Shown in pieces: positions 25,089 to 36,005 of a stretch of 36,059 nucleotides of DNA. Source of the stretch: Balneolales bacterium (GTDB lineage: Bacteria > Bacteroidota > Rhodothermia > Balneolales > Cyclonatronaceae); assembly GCA_022565805.1 (NCBI GenBank), contig JAIULZ010000029.1, positions 1 to 36,059 on the forward strand, given 5' to 3'. Below the pieces are notes generated by a model. That model was given only the letters and a program-made list of their open reading frames with translations, searched no databases and was not told where the DNA came from. Both the position numbers and the translations under genes were made by a program. Position 1 is the stretch's first letter, and every line of letters begins with the position of its first letter.

Positions 25089-27236
25089 TTATTTGATGAG
25101 CATCATTTTTCGGGTGTCGCTAAAATTACCGGCCTGTATACGGTATATGTACATACCTGTAGAAAGATGAGAGGCGTCGAATGTTACGCTGTGCCATCCT
25201 GCGGTTTGGTTTCCGTTTACAAGAGTTGCTACATGCTGACCCATCACATTAAAAACATCTACCCTTGCATGGCCCGCCTGCGGCAGGGAGTAGCGGATTT
25301 GAGTTGTCGGGTTAAACGGATTCGGGTAGTTTTGCATGAGCTCAACTTTTTGTGGAATCTCGTTTTGCCCGCCGGCTATGGATGTACCCACTTCTCCGGC
25401 AAAAACTTCAACATCATCGAAATACCAGGTAAAGTTTTCGCTTCCGTCGCCAATCTGACCGGGCTCGAAATCGAAAATGAGGGTAATAATGTCCCATTGG
25501 CGGGTAAAACCAGCTCCGCTCATATCCCAGGTCATTTCTTCCCATTCTCCGCTTGTAGTGGTGTTTACCGCTATTTCGTAATCCTGAACTCCGTTTTGTT
25601 GCTCTACTTTCATAAGAACGGGTACGTTTTCTCTGGGCGACCACACTTTCATGGTAATCGTATGATTTTCTTCATCAAAAACGAACACGTTACTGGTGTG
25701 GAAAAACGCGCCACCCCAAAATGCGCCGGCATTTTTTACCATTTTACCAACCCAGTTACTGCTGTTGAGCTCGTCTGGGGCGGGGTTTTCTACTCTTGTT
25801 ATTTCGCCACCGGAAAATCCGGTAAATACGTTATTCCAGTTTATGGAGGTGTTTTCGAAAGTTAGCGGAAGCGTAATGGGCACAATTCCGCCTGGATCGT
25901 TACCTTCATCCAGGTTCAGGCCAAAAACGTCCATATCATCGAAGTACCAGGTAAAGTTTTCGCTGCCATCACCCACCTGACCCGGTTCAAAATCGAAAAT
26001 AAGGGTGATGGTATCCCAAGTGTGATGATAGCCTTCGGGCTCAACCGGAAATGTGAGCACTTCCCACTCGCCGGAAACCGATGTATGCACAACGGCTTCG
26101 TATTCTGCAGTTCCATCTTTTTGTTCCAGTTTTACAAGAACCGGAACATCGGCTCTGGGCGACCAAACCTTCATTGAGATTTCGTTGTGGTCTGCATCAA
26201 AAGAAAACGTCCGTTCTACTTCGAAGGAAGATCCGCCAAAAAACTCGCCGCCATTTTTCACCATTTTGCCAACCCGGCTGCTTGAGTTTATTTCGTCGGG
26301 CTGTGGATTATCTACAACGGTAACCGAGCCACCTTCGAAATCGTTAAATGCGGCATCCCAGTCGAAGAAACGGTCTTCGAAAAGCAGGGGCATAGATACT
26401 CTGGCTTCGGCATTCGGGTTTTGATAAACACGAACATAGTCGACAACCATTTGCTGCGGAAAAACAGTGGTTTCGTCGGGGTCGCCGGGCCAGTTGCCGC
26501 CCACAGCAAGATTCAGCAAAAAATGAAAACGCTGATCAAACGGAGCCGGAAAGCCCTGCCCCTGCGAAAACCAGTCTGTTTCGGTATGGTATAAAATGTC
26601 GTCTATATACCAGCGGATTTCCCCGTTTTCCCACTCAACTGCAAAGGTGTGAAAATTATCGCTAAAATTACCGGATGGAAGCGTGTATGAGCCACCGCTA
26701 AATGTGTGCGGCGGACCATAGTGGATGGTGCCGTGTAAAATATTAGGCTCGTGGCCAACCAGCTCCATGATATCTATTTCGCCGCTTGCGGGCCATCTGC
26801 CGTAAACCCCATCGGTGGGCATCATCCAAATAGCGGGCCACATTCCCTGACCTTCCGGCATTTTTGCACGGGCTTCGAATCGGCCATAGCGCCAGTCGCC
26901 CTGATTAATGCTGCGAATGCGCGCCGAAGTATAATCCATACCGCCAAAAGATTCTTCACGAGCTACAATATGCAGCATACCGTTCTGCACAAAAATATTC
27001 TGTGGTCTGTCGGTATAATACTGAAGCTCTGCGTTGCCCCAGCCCGAAAGCCCCTCCGAAGCGCCCGTACCATATTGATAGGACCATTTTGTGAGGTCGA
27101 GCTCGTTGCCCTCAAAATCATCTGACCAAACAAGCTCCCATTCTATATTTGATGTTGACTGAGCATTCAGGTTAACGCTCAACAATCCCAAGCCCCAAAT
27201 CAGGGAAAGACCAAGTAAACAGCCGAATTTTTTCAT
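25089..27236 (-). CDS. GH16 beta-glucanase (laminarinase-like), T9SS cargo
   Basis: 715 residues. The signal peptide is about 1-25 (ending LNAQS). The GH16 domain covers about 28-275: [41 protein letters not shown] with the ExDxxE active site E153-D155-E158, then GTIHYGPPH and [19 protein letters not shown]. The ExDxxE form (with the extra Met) is that of beta-1,3-glucanases. Two homologous modules of about 165 residues follow (about 280-450 and 460-625), each with KMVKN, MKVWSPR, DVPVL/NVPVL and [13 protein letters not shown]; they are probably carbohydrate-binding-like. The end is the sorting domain ([10 protein letters not shown] to TRKMMLIK). Likely digests algal or fungal laminarin outside the cell. 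It stands alone; no SusCD pair is in the window. Confidence 0.94.
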   Translation of the reverse strand: MKKFGCLLGLSLIWGLGLLSVNLNAQSTSNIEWELVWSDDFEGNELDLTKWSYQYGTGASEGLSGWGNAELQYYTDRPQNIFVQNGMLHIVAREESFGGMDYTSARIRSINQGDWRYGRFEARAKMPEGQGMWPAIWMMPTDGVYGRWPASGEIDIMELVGHEPNILHGTIHYGPPHTFSGGSYTLPSGNFSDNFHTFAVEWENGEIRWYIDDILYHTETDWFSQGQGFPAPFDQRFHFLLNLAVGGNWPGDPDETTVFPQQMVVDYVRVYQNPNAEARVSMPLLFEDRFFDWDAAFNDFEGGSVTVVDNPQPDEINSSSRVGKMVKNGGEFFGGSSFEVERTFSFDADHNEISMKVWSPRADVPVLVKLEQKDGTAEYEAVVHTSVSGEWEVLTFPVEPEGYHHTWDTITLIFDFEPGQVGDGSENFTWYFDDMDVFGLNLDEGNDPGGIVPITLPLTFENTSINWNNVFTGFSGGEITRVENPAPDELNSSNWVGKMVKNAGAFWGGAFFHTSNVFVFDEENHTITMKVWSPRENVPVLMKVEQQNGVQDYEIAVNTTTSGEWEEMTWDMSGAGFTRQWDIITLIFDFEPGQIGDGSENFTWYFDDVEVFAGEVGTSIAGGQNEIPQKVELMQNYPNPFNPTTQIRYSLPQAGHARVDVFNVMGQHVATLVNGNQTAGWHSVTFDASHLSTGMYIYRIQAGNFSDTRKMMLIK

Positions 27237-27785
27237 AGATAATTTTTATATGGTGAAAAATAATTTCAAAAAAATATAAAATTTTTCACTCATTCCGGCA
27301 AGAATTAAGCAAGCATTTTGTCTGATTTGTCTGTGGTATTTAAGACTATTTTTTTTGCAATCTATCTGTTTGTTTTCCTTCACCTGGAATAGGAATTACC
27401 GTTTATGCTTAAAAATGTCTGTTTTTAGCTTTAGATATTCAATTAAAGCGGCTTAAAACACGTATTTGTAAAAGGCTTGCTTTAAGCCGTGTGTGCTAAA
27501 AGTACTCAGTATAAGATTATTTAAGAGCTAAGCAGAATTGATTAGAGGTCTCTCAAAGAGGAATAGTTGTGCAAAATTTGCAAAGGATTACATAGAAAAA
27601 ACGAACATCCTCAAGAAGACTCTGCATGGGTAAAAAACCTTCGTACTTTTCGGCTACACTTCATTAAATTAAGTTTCAATACTTCTTTTCATACTAACAG
27701 TATCTGTTACGAAAAAACGAATGGGTTTATCAACCGGCCGTTACTGCTACAGGTATTATTTTTACTGACTGATTTCAAAACTTAT
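27237..27785. other. Divergent intergenic region GH16 / M14 peptidase
   Basis: Contains a perfect 9-bp inverted repeat CGGCTTAAA (27449-27457) / TTTAAGCCG (27481-27489). The open frame of the peptidase extends left to 27567, but that part does not look like a secreted protein N-terminus. Promoters for both genes must lie here; none is clear. Confidence 0.45.
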
Positions 27786-30377
27786 ATGCCGTCATTATTT
27801 CAAATTCGCTACCTATTTGTTGCATTCTTGCTAATTACATCTATCCATGGGTACTCTGCATCGGCATCTGCCACCACCCTTCAGTATTCGGTGCAGGAAA
27901 CGGAGCTTTCTGGTCCGGAGGAGTTTTTAGGCTATGCCATGGGCGAAAGACTCACACCGCATCACCGTATTATAGATTATATAGAATACGTAGCGGATAA
28001 CAGCGATAAAGTGCTGTTGGAGTATTACGGACATACGTACGGTGGCAGAAAGCTGGCTGTTGTTTATGTTAGCAGTCCCGACAATATTGGTCAGATCGAG
28101 GAAATACGCAGCAACAACCTTATTCGCGCCGGCTTGTACGATGCAGAGCCAACCGATTTGCCCTCCCGAGCAATTGTATGGCTAAGTTATAATGTGCACG
28201 GTAATGAAATTTCTGCCTCAGAAGCGGCTTTGTTCACCTTGTATGAACTTGCATCCGGTATAAGACCCGGCTCGGATGAGTGGCTGGAAAACACCGTAGT
28301 TATTATAGATCCGCTATTAAACCCCGATGGTAGAGACCGTTATGTTAACTGGTACCACTCTGTAGCGGGCCGAAGCCCGAATGCATACCCGGTTTCGAGA
28401 GAGCATATAGAGCCCTGGCCAAACGCGCGCACCAACTATTATCAATTCGACCTTAACCGCGACTGGGCCTGGCAATCCCAAATTGAAACTCGACAGCGTA
28501 TGGCTCTTTACCATCAGTGGATGCCCCATATACATGCCGATTTCCATGAAATGGGTGTCGATTCTCCCTACTATTTTGCTCCGGCCGCAGAGCCGTTTCA
28601 CGAAAGTATTACCGATTGGCAGCGGGAATTTCAAACTACGATTGGCGAAAACCATGCCCGCTACTTCGACGAAAACTACCGGGTGTATTTTACCAGAGAA
28701 ATTTTTGATCTGTTTTATCCCAGCTACGGCGACACCTACCCCACTTACAACGGCGCTATTGGCATGACTTACGAGCAGGCCGGTAATACCCGCGGTGGTC
28801 TTTCGGTTATTACCGCCGAGGGAGACACACTCACCTTCGAAAGACGCATTCTTAACCAGCACATTGTGGGTATGTCTACGGTAGAGGTAACTTCGAAGCA
28901 TTTCGAGCGGGTTACCGAAGAGTTTTTCCGCTTTTTTCGGGAAGGCGCCCGCAATCCTTACTCTCCATTTAAAACCTACGTGGTATCGGGAAACAATCAT
29001 CCCGATAAACTGCAGCTCTTAACAGACTATCTCGATGCATGGGATATCACATATGGCCGGGCACCATCTGTGCGCTCGGTTAACGCTTTCGACTATCAGT
29101 CGGCAACGAACAGATCTGTTTCACTAAGCGAACAGGATATCGTAATATCTGCATATCAGCCTAAGTCGGCACTTTTAAACGTGCTTTTCGAACCCAGAAC
29201 CACCATTGTAGATTCTCTTACTTACGACATTACGGCTTGGGCCGTTCCTTATGCAATGGGGCTCGAAGCCTACGCTTTGGAAAGCAGGGTAAACCCCACG
29301 GGCGCTTATTTCCTGCCCGATGCAACCGTAGCTGAGCCGGTGCCGACCGAAGTGATAAATGAAAGACCTTACGCATACATTACCAGCTGGAACTCGAAGC
29401 ATGATGTTCGTTTCTTGTCTAATTTGCTTCAGCAGAATATTCGGGTACATGTGGCCAGCCGCCCTATTGAGCTTCAGAACGGGAACCGGTACGAGCGCGG
29501 CTCACTCATAATTATGAGAAGGGGTCATGAAAGATTAGAAGAGCAGTTCGATCGCGTAGTTACAGAAACGGCTCAAAAATACAACAGAAGTCTTGAAGCT
29601 GTACAAACCGGAATGGTTCGTACCGGACCAGACTTCGGCTCGCAAGCAGTACGTAGAATTCATGCTCCGAGAGTGGCCTTAATAGCCGGCCCGGGAGTAA
29701 ACCCCAATAATTTTGGTGAAATCTGGCATTTTATGGATCGCCAGATAGAATACCCGGTTACCGTTTTTGAGCATAGCCATCTTGGAATGGTTAATATGAA
29801 TGATTTCGACGTGCTCATTATGCCACAGGGCGGGTATGCCTCGTCGATTTCTTCGGAAGTTGCCGCAGGTATTTCGCGCTGGGTGCGAAGTGGCGGTAAA
29901 TTAATTGTATTTGGTGATGCCTCCCGTGGCCTTGGCAATGGCTTGCCAGAACAAAGTATACGGCAGAGAGAAACCGATACCGAAAATGATGCACACAGAT
30001 TGTTGCTTAGAAATGAAGACCGGCAGCGCGATTCTGCATCCGAATTAATAACTGGCAGTATCTATTATTTGCATCTGGATAATTCACATCCGCTTGCCTT
30101 CGGTTATCCGGAGTTTTACTATACCTTAAAAAGCGGAGCCCGCGCATTTGATTATCTTAGCAATGGCAGCAATGTTGGTACGCTCCGGGAGGGCGCGCAC
30201 CGCTCCGGGTTTGAAGGTTATCGCGTGGCTCGACATATAGAAGACTCCATGGTTTTCGGAGTACAGCCACATGGAAGCGGAGAACTCGTCTTTTTGAACG
30301 ATAATCCCCTGTTTCGCGCTTTCTGGCACAATGGAAAGCTGCTATTTTCGAATGCGCTCTTTTTTGTGGGTCAATAG
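27786..30377 (+). CDS. Secreted M14-family zinc carboxypeptidase
   Basis: About 863 residues from ATG 27786, chosen because it starts a textbook signal peptide (MPSLFQIRYLFVAFLLITSIHGYSASASA). An in-frame ATG at 27567 would bury it. Zinc ligands H138 and E141 lie in YNVHGNEISASEAAL and the third in HIHADFHEMG (probably H254). NPDGRDRYVNWYH is the substrate-binding Asn-Asp-Gly-Arg motif, and catalytic Glu is probably E330 in MTYEQAGNTRGG. The C-terminal third has a glutamine-amidotransferase-like Rossmann segment (FDVLIMPQGGYASS ... RWVRSGGKLIVFGDAS) commonly fused to this M14 type. There is no C-terminal sorting domain, so it is probably periplasmic. It precedes the DUF1499 gene by 93 bp and may be co-transcribed. 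Confidence 0.9.
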   Translation: MPSLFQIRYLFVAFLLITSIHGYSASASATTLQYSVQETELSGPEEFLGYAMGERLTPHHRIIDYIEYVADNSDKVLLEYYGHTYGGRKLAVVYVSSPDNIGQIEEIRSNNLIRAGLYDAEPTDLPSRAIVWLSYNVHGNEISASEAALFTLYELASGIRPGSDEWLENTVVIIDPLLNPDGRDRYVNWYHSVAGRSPNAYPVSREHIEPWPNARTNYYQFDLNRDWAWQSQIETRQRMALYHQWMPHIHADFHEMGVDSPYYFAPAAEPFHESITDWQREFQTTIGENHARYFDENYRVYFTREIFDLFYPSYGDTYPTYNGAIGMTYEQAGNTRGGLSVITAEGDTLTFERRILNQHIVGMSTVEVTSKHFERVTEEFFRFFREGARNPYSPFKTYVVSGNNHPDKLQLLTDYLDAWDITYGRAPSVRSVNAFDYQSATNRSVSLSEQDIVISAYQPKSALLNVLFEPRTTIVDSLTYDITAWAVPYAMGLEAYALESRVNPTGAYFLPDATVAEPVPTEVINERPYAYITSWNSKHDVRFLSNLLQQNIRVHVASRPIELQNGNRYERGSLIIMRRGHERLEEQFDRVVTETAQKYNRSLEAVQTGMVRTGPDFGSQAVRRIHAPRVALIAGPGVNPNNFGEIWHFMDRQIEYPVTVFEHSHLGMVNMNDFDVLIMPQGGYASSISSEVAAGISRWVRSGGKLIVFGDASRGLGNGLPEQSIRQRETDTENDAHRLLLRNEDRQRDSASELITGSIYYLHLDNSHPLAFGYPEFYYTLKSGARAFDYLSNGSNVGTLREGAHRSGFEGYRVARHIEDSMVFGVQPHGSGELVFLNDNPLFRAFWHNGKLLFSNALFFVGQ

Positions 30378-30470
30378 CTGGAGCCGAATAAGAAGGCCTG
30401 AAAGCATACAGATTCCCAATAATTTATCTGAAACGAAAGATCATACCAAAATTAATCAGGTTAAAACAGC

Positions 30471-31259
30471 ATGGAAACACCGCTCACAGAACAGCCGGAG
30501 CAAAAAAAAGAGAATGCTTTTGCAGTCTACTTTTATCAGTTGCTTGCTGGTATAACTGTTGTCATTTTTCTGGCACTTGTGCTTTCCGGATACGGCTATC
30601 AATGGGGAATCTGGAGCCTGAGCTTCGCTTTTGCCGTGCTCAGGATTTCTGTATACATGCTTATGGTAACGGGCGTAATTGCTTTACTGGCTTTTTTGGC
30701 ATCGCTTAAGTTTTTCAGTAAAAAGTCTTTTATGGCTCTGTCTCTTGTTGCGCTAATGCTTAGTATTGCCACAACAAGCTTTGCTTTATACTGGAATTAT
30801 CAGGGAGATTCGAATCCATTTCTTCATGATATTACCACAGATACAGTAAATCCACCGGAATTTAACGCTGTACTGCCTGCCCGGCAAAATGCCCCTAACC
30901 CGCCAGAATATGCAGGAGAAGAGGTCGCATCCTTACAAAAAGAAGCCTTTCCGGATTTAATAACTATTTATCTGGATGCCCCGTTTAGCCGGGTATACGA
31001 CGAAGCCCTTGCCCTTATCGGAAGCAGAGGCTGGAAAATGGCCGGAGCCGACCGCGAAAATGGAACCATCGAAGCAACCGAAAAGCTACCCTGGTTTGGC
31101 TTTCGGGATGATGTGGTTATTCGCCTTAGAGACGCCGACGGCAGAACCGTTGTTGATATGCGCTCTAAATCCCGTGTGGGCGGAACTGATCTGGGTGTAA
31201 ATGCAAGACGCGTAAAAGATTTCCTGTCTGACCTTAAATCGGAGGTTAGGTCGAATTAA
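30471..31259 (+). CDS. DUF1499 membrane protein
   Basis: 262 residues. Three transmembrane helices at about 22-44, 50-80 and 87-108 precede a soluble DUF1499 domain (about 118-258). FLHDITTDTVNPPEF is the DUF1499 opening signature, and GTIEATEKLPWFGFRDDVVIRL with VDMRSKSRVGGTDLGVNARRVKDFL supply the rest. Function unknown; the family appears in envelope contexts. The gene follows the M14 peptidase at 93 bp on the same strand. Confidence 0.87.
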   Translation: METPLTEQPEQKKENAFAVYFYQLLAGITVVIFLALVLSGYGYQWGIWSLSFAFAVLRISVYMLMVTGVIALLAFLASLKFFSKKSFMALSLVALMLSIATTSFALYWNYQGDSNPFLHDITTDTVNPPEFNAVLPARQNAPNPPEYAGEEVASLQKEAFPDLITIYLDAPFSRVYDEALALIGSRGWKMAGADRENGTIEATEKLPWFGFRDDVVIRLRDADGRTVVDMRSKSRVGGTDLGVNARRVKDFLSDLKSEVRSN

Positions 31260-32079
31260 CAGATTCCTTTAGCAGACAGCTTCTTTTCATGTTCAAAAAA
31301 ACGCATTAGCCAACTGTAAATAGTTGTTAGAAAAATTGGAAAAGGTGACATTTACTACGGGCTATTCCCTCAAAACCCGTAGTTAGAAAAAAATGTGTTC
31401 TTAAGAAGTTATCCCAGAAGAACCGTTTTTCAATATGAAAGCAGATGATTACGAACTGCAGTAAAAGCTCAAAAACGCAGAATAAATCAATTTTTAGATG
31501 ATTTTATAATTCCGGAATGGCTTATGGTCTGTTAATAGCTGGTTTTTGGCAGAGCTATGGCTGCAGGATAGTTTCTGCCTCGGTTTAATCAAGCGTTTAG
31601 AAGGTTTTTTGTATACAGAGCTTTACATCTTTTTGGGTTAGACTATGGTTCGTGTTTTGAATATATGCCGAATATGTGACATTTTTATAGTCGTGTTATG
31701 AGCCTTGTGTGTTTATAGTAAATAGCATTCGCAATGATATTGCTCGAAAAATAAATTATAAAACTTATGAATGCTTTCAAATATCCCGGTATTTCGCACT
31801 GCCGAGGCATTAAAGGTCACAAATACACGCTTTCTTAATTTTTAAACAATTGTAGAATCAGGTTTAGCCCGACGACCTTTTTACCCCAACTTTACTTACT
31901 ACCCAATACTGCATTACTTCATTGCATCACAGAGCTATGGTGTTGCTGGTTTGTTGTTCTGTTCTGCACACCAAAACAGAAATGCAATAGCATACTATTA
32001 CCAAACCGTGATCTAATCGAGTTGTTCTGTGAATACTTTGAAAGTAATTATCTACTAATAAGAATAAAATAAACCAGAC
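31260..32079. other. Long intergenic region before the 1237-residue cargo gene
   Basis: 820 bases, no supported gene. It has a hairpin ACTACGGG (31354-31361) / CCCGTAGT (31376-31383). A nested structure occupies 31921-31988: ATTGCAT pairs with ATGCAAT outside TTCTGTT (31957-31963) / AACAGAA (31975-31981). The latter may be a structured 5' UTR, about 90 bases before the start codon. Confidence 0.45.
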
Positions 32080-35000
32080 ATGAAAAGAATTGAGCTACTA
32101 CTCTTTTACTTAGTCCCTGTGTTTTTCTTTTTTGCTGCGCATTCTGTTTATGCACAGCAAATACAGAACGAAGACAACGGAATTGATTTCGTCTTTTTCG
32201 AAGATTTTAATGATGAAACCCTGCCCGAAGGCTGGCAAACCGTAAATTTTGGCACAGAAGGCCGCGAATGGATTTTTCTGGAGCCGGTAGAGCCTGTTCG
32301 TTTAGATGGCCAAATCGGAACTGGTTACACTACTTTTGAGCCATTTAGCGGTGGTATTGCTTTGGCAGAAGCCGTTGGTACATTTCCCGGGCCCACTGTG
32401 CATATTGGCATGGTAACTCCTGCGATTGATGTTTCGGGGCTGGATGAGGTTATCCTGCGTATGGATCAGCAGCTGCGTGCAGTAGGAACTTCTTTTGGCC
32501 GGATTGATATCAGTACAGATGGAAATTCCTGGCAAGAAGTGGCGGTTGTAACCGAAGCGGGCTCTTCTGTAAATAATGCACCACTGTTTCAGCCATTTCA
32601 GTACGATATTTTCCCGGAAACTACAGAGTATAATCTTACAGCATTTGCCGCCGGCGAGAGCGAAGTATATCTGCGTTTTGTATTTAATGATAACGGTGGC
32701 GCTGCATTTTGGTGGATGCTCGATAATATTGGTATTTATGAGCCCGGACCAAGACCGAATCCGGCTGTGGCGGTTAACCCAACAGATGGTGCAGAAAACA
32801 TACGCTTAACTACAGCTCTTGAGTGGGTTCAGGGTTCGGGAGTTACACCGGATGGCTATTTCCTAAGCTTTGGTACCGACAATCCTCCGTCTAATATCGA
32901 AGACATGCTCGATGTAGGAGATGCAAACAGCTATCAACCCGAATTTGAGCTGGAGTACAGCACCGAATACTTCTGGCAGGTAATTCCCTACGATGCTCTC
33001 GGAATAATTGATGATGAAATTGAGGTTTTTTCATTCACTACAAAAGATGATCCAGTTGTTACCGAATTTCCATTCAATGAGATTTTCGAAGATGCAACAG
33101 CGCCGGGATTTCCACTTGGCTGGCGCTTTGAAGATGCCAATGGAAACGGCATTACCTGGGGAACCAACAGTTTTCTGCCAAGAGCCGGTGAATTAGCGGC
33201 CCGCGTAAATTTCGATGCCAACAACCCCAAAGACGACTGGCTCTTTTCCCCACCTTTTGAATTTGAGGCAGGCGTAACCTACGAGCTCGGCATGTGGTAC
33301 ACACGCGGCGAATTTATAGCGCCAAGAGTAGAGAAACTAAAGGTGCACCTCGCCAGCGGTACTTCTTCTGATTTGGTAGAAGAAGATCCTTTTTTTAATG
33401 ATGATAACATAATAAGCCAAATCTACATACAGGGTGGCTCAACGTTTACGGTTCCCGAAGACGGACGCTACCACCTTGCCTTCCACGCCTATAGCGATGC
33501 CAACCAGCGCACGCTATGGCTCGATGATATAACGGTTAGTATTGTTCCACCAGATCCGGATTTGGTATTTGAGCCGGAGTCGATTGATTTTGGGAGTATT
33601 TTTGTCGGTGCCGAGGAAATACGTCTTCTCAGTTTTAATAATGCCGGTGCAGAGCCGCTCGAGATTACGCTTGAAATTGAAAACGAAGGCGACTTTTCTC
33701 TCTCGGAAACCTCTATAACCGTAGAGTATAATACCATAGAAACTGTAGCTGTAAGCTTTAATCCGCAGCAGGCTGGCGATCTTTCTACCAGTATTTCCCT
33801 CACAACGAACGACCCTCAACAGCCTGCCGCAACTATTGCTGTTGCAGCTGAAGCGCTGCCGGCACCAGAGGCTCTCATCCTTCCCGATCAGCTCAATTTT
33901 AGTCTTGGTCAGGGTGATTTGGGCTCAGAAACCATCACCCTGCAAAACAATGGCGGAAGCCCGCTTAGCTTTGCATTTAGCTCTTTACCGGCTTCTGAGG
34001 CGGCTGTACAAACACAGCGGGTTTTTTCTGTAAAAGAAAATGAAAAACTGTTTACGAGTCCGGTAGATTTATTCCGTTCGTCTGCGATTGCTTTTGAACA
34101 AAATGAAGCAGCAAATGAAGTTATTCAAAACTCGGTATTCACCAACGGCTTTGTAATCCAGGATAGTCTGTTTTACGACGGGCCGGATCTTGACCCCGAC
34201 GTTGTAGTGGGAATCCCAAACCCTGATATTCCTTTTTGGGGTGCTACGCGCTTTACAGCAGGTGATGGCGGGTTTTATCTTACTCATATCCGCAATTGGT
34301 TTAGAACAGAGGTTGGTCAAGCGACTGTAAATGTGCAGATTTTCCGTGGTGGTGATTCTCCTGCTACGGGGCAGCTGCTTACCCAGCAAAATATAACGGT
34401 AAATACGCCAAACGGAGCATCTGTACTTTTCGAGGTTCTGGAGCCACAGCTTTTCGATCCCGGTGAAGACTTTTGGATTTTATTTCGCTTCCCGAATCAA
34501 ATACTGAGTCCACAGGGCGTGGATGAAGGAATTGAAGGCGTTACCGACCGATTTGTATACTGGTTTGCCAACGAACAAGAGTGGATTGAACTACCCGACC
34601 CGGAATGGGCGTACAAAATGAGGGCTGTAAGTGCCGGCCTCGACTGGATAGAAATGGATCCGTTAACGGGCACCACTTCTCCGGATTCTGAATCGGAGGT
34701 TATGCTCACCGTAAATCCGCAGGGGCTTGATGTAGGAACATATAACGCCTTTATTAATATAGCCACTAACGATCCGCTTGCGCCGCTTGTAAGTATTCCG
34801 TTGCAGCTTGAAGTAACCGATGCTGGCCCGGCTTTAGCTCAAATCGTGCATAATGCCGCAGATCCTGCGTTGCAAAGCGTGGATGTTTTCGTGAACGGAG
34901 ATTTGGCAATTCCTGAATTAACTTTCCGGACGGCTACCTCGTATCTGGAGCTTCCCGCTGGTGAAATAGAAGTAGCGCTGGCTTCAGCCGGAGAAGGGTT

Positions 35001-35793
35001 AGACGCAGCTGTATATACAACCACGCTATCGCTAAATAGCGGGCAGGCCTATCAGGTTTTTGCTACAGGCATGCTCGACCCGGCTGCATTTCCTCCAAAT
35101 CCGGAAGGATTGAGCACAGCCTTCGATTTATACGTACTTGATACGGCTCGTACCGAAGCAGATGCAGAAGACAAAGTTGATACAGCTGTATTTCATGGGG
35201 CTACCGATGCTCCGGCGGTAAGCATATCTTCATCGGGCGCAACTCTTGTAAATGAAGCCGCCTTTGGAGAGTTTGCGGGTTATCTCGAGCTTGATCCCGA
35301 CGCATATACGCTGGTAATTGCGGAAGCATTTAGCGGTGATGAGCTTGCCCGGTTTAATGCAGATTTAAGCATGTTAGATGGTGAAGCATTAACTGTTATG
35401 GCATCGGGCTTTCTCGACCCATCGGCTGCGGGCGAAGAGCGTGCTTTTGGCTTGTTTGCCGTATTGGCGAGCGGACAGGTTGTAGCTCTGGAAAATGTAA
35501 CATCGCTGGAGCCGGGTGATGAGTTACCCACAGAAGTTGCGCTTGAGCAGAATTACCCAAACCCGTTTAATCCGGTAACGCAAATAACGTACGGACTACC
35601 CGAAACTGCAAATGTAACGCTTGAAGTATTCAACTTACAGGGTCAGCGCGTGGCCGTGTTAGTAAATGGCCAGCAAACTGCCGGCACTCACACTGTACAG
35701 TTTGATGGCAGTCGCCTTGCATCGGGCATGTATATGTACAGACTGCAAACAGGAAGCGTAGTACAGGTAAGGAAAATGATGCTTGTAAAGTAG
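32080..35793 (+). CDS. Large secreted multi-domain adhesin-like protein, T9SS cargo
   Basis: 1237 residues. The signal peptide is about 1-26 (ending SVYAQ). Choice-of-anchor J domains lie at about 30-220 (FFEDFNDETLPEGWQTVNFG) and 335-490 (FEDATAPGFPLGWRFEDANG), separated by an FN3-like stretch. Choice-of-anchor D/ASPM-like Ig modules follow at about 495-600 (FEPESIDFGSIFVGAEE) and again near 600-650 and 870-915. Two DUF4397 domains come at about 920-1015 (AQIVHNAADPALQSVDVFVNG) and 1035-1125 (AVFHGATDAPAVSI). The sorting domain occupies the last 85 residues ([11 protein letters not shown] to VRKMMLVK). No catalytic residues; probably a surface or released structural/adhesive protein. It stands alone between long non-coding stretches. 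Confidence 0.88.
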   Translation: MKRIELLLFYLVPVFFFFAAHSVYAQQIQNEDNGIDFVFFEDFNDETLPEGWQTVNFGTEGREWIFLEPVEPVRLDGQIGTGYTTFEPFSGGIALAEAVGTFPGPTVHIGMVTPAIDVSGLDEVILRMDQQLRAVGTSFGRIDISTDGNSWQEVAVVTEAGSSVNNAPLFQPFQYDIFPETTEYNLTAFAAGESEVYLRFVFNDNGGAAFWWMLDNIGIYEPGPRPNPAVAVNPTDGAENIRLTTALEWVQGSGVTPDGYFLSFGTDNPPSNIEDMLDVGDANSYQPEFELEYSTEYFWQVIPYDALGIIDDEIEVFSFTTKDDPVVTEFPFNEIFEDATAPGFPLGWRFEDANGNGITWGTNSFLPRAGELAARVNFDANNPKDDWLFSPPFEFEAGVTYELGMWYTRGEFIAPRVEKLKVHLASGTSSDLVEEDPFFNDDNIISQIYIQGGSTFTVPEDGRYHLAFHAYSDANQRTLWLDDITVSIVPPDPDLVFEPESIDFGSIFVGAEEIRLLSFNNAGAEPLEITLEIENEGDFSLSETSITVEYNTIETVAVSFNPQQAGDLSTSISLTTNDPQQPAATIAVAAEALPAPEALILPDQLNFSLGQGDLGSETITLQNNGGSPLSFAFSSLPASEAAVQTQRVFSVKENEKLFTSPVDLFRSSAIAFEQNEAANEVIQNSVFTNGFVIQDSLFYDGPDLDPDVVVGIPNPDIPFWGATRFTAGDGGFYLTHIRNWFRTEVGQATVNVQIFRGGDSPATGQLLTQQNITVNTPNGASVLFEVLEPQLFDPGEDFWILFRFPNQILSPQGVDEGIEGVTDRFVYWFANEQEWIELPDPEWAYKMRAVSAGLDWIEMDPLTGTTSPDSESEVMLTVNPQGLDVGTYNAFINIATNDPLAPLVSIPLQLEVTDAGPALAQIVHNAADPALQSVDVFVNGDLAIPELTFRTATSYLELPAGEIEVALASAGEGLDAAVYTTTLSLNSGQAYQVFATGMLDPAAFPPNPEGLSTAFDLYVLDTARTEADAEDKVDTAVFHGATDAPAVSISSSGATLVNEAAFGEFAGYLELDPDAYTLVIAEAFSGDELARFNADLSMLDGEALTVMASGFLDPSAAGEERAFGLFAVLASGQVVALENVTSLEPGDELPTEVALEQNYPNPFNPVTQITYGLPETANVTLEVFNLQGQRVAVLVNGQQTAGTHTVQFDGSRLASGMYMYRLQTGSVVQVRKMMLVK

Positions 35794-35869
35794 AGGAGCA
35801 AAAAAAACGAGCATCTGCAGCTAAAAGCTTTTAGCTGCGGGAAAACGTACTAAAGTAAATTAAATTAAG

Positions 35870-35910
35870 AAAAAGGGGAAGCCTGGTTAAGCAGGGCTTT
35901 CCCTTTTTTT
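35870..35910 (+). terminator. Intrinsic terminator after the 1237-residue cargo gene
   Basis: AAAAGGGGAAGCC pairs with GGGCTTTCCCTTT around a TGGTTAAGCA loop, followed by a T-run. The A-run on the left also allows minus-strand use. Confidence 0.85.
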
Positions 35911-36005
35911 ATGCTTAATCGTAAGAATTGAACCATTTATGACCAGCTAAGAGCCGGTTATTGGTTAGAGGTGTTTCTAAAACTGATTTATTGAATCAGT
36001 AAATT

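Noticed and set aside
25053-25865. 270-codon frame on the plus strand opposite the GH16 gene
   Set aside because: Fully antisense to a convincing T9SS cargo gene. The translation is Cys/His/Tyr-rich and matches no recognisable domain.
28317-29000. 227-codon minus-strand frame inside the M14 peptidase gene
   Set aside because: It overlaps the zinc-binding and catalytic region of a well supported gene and has no SD or domain.
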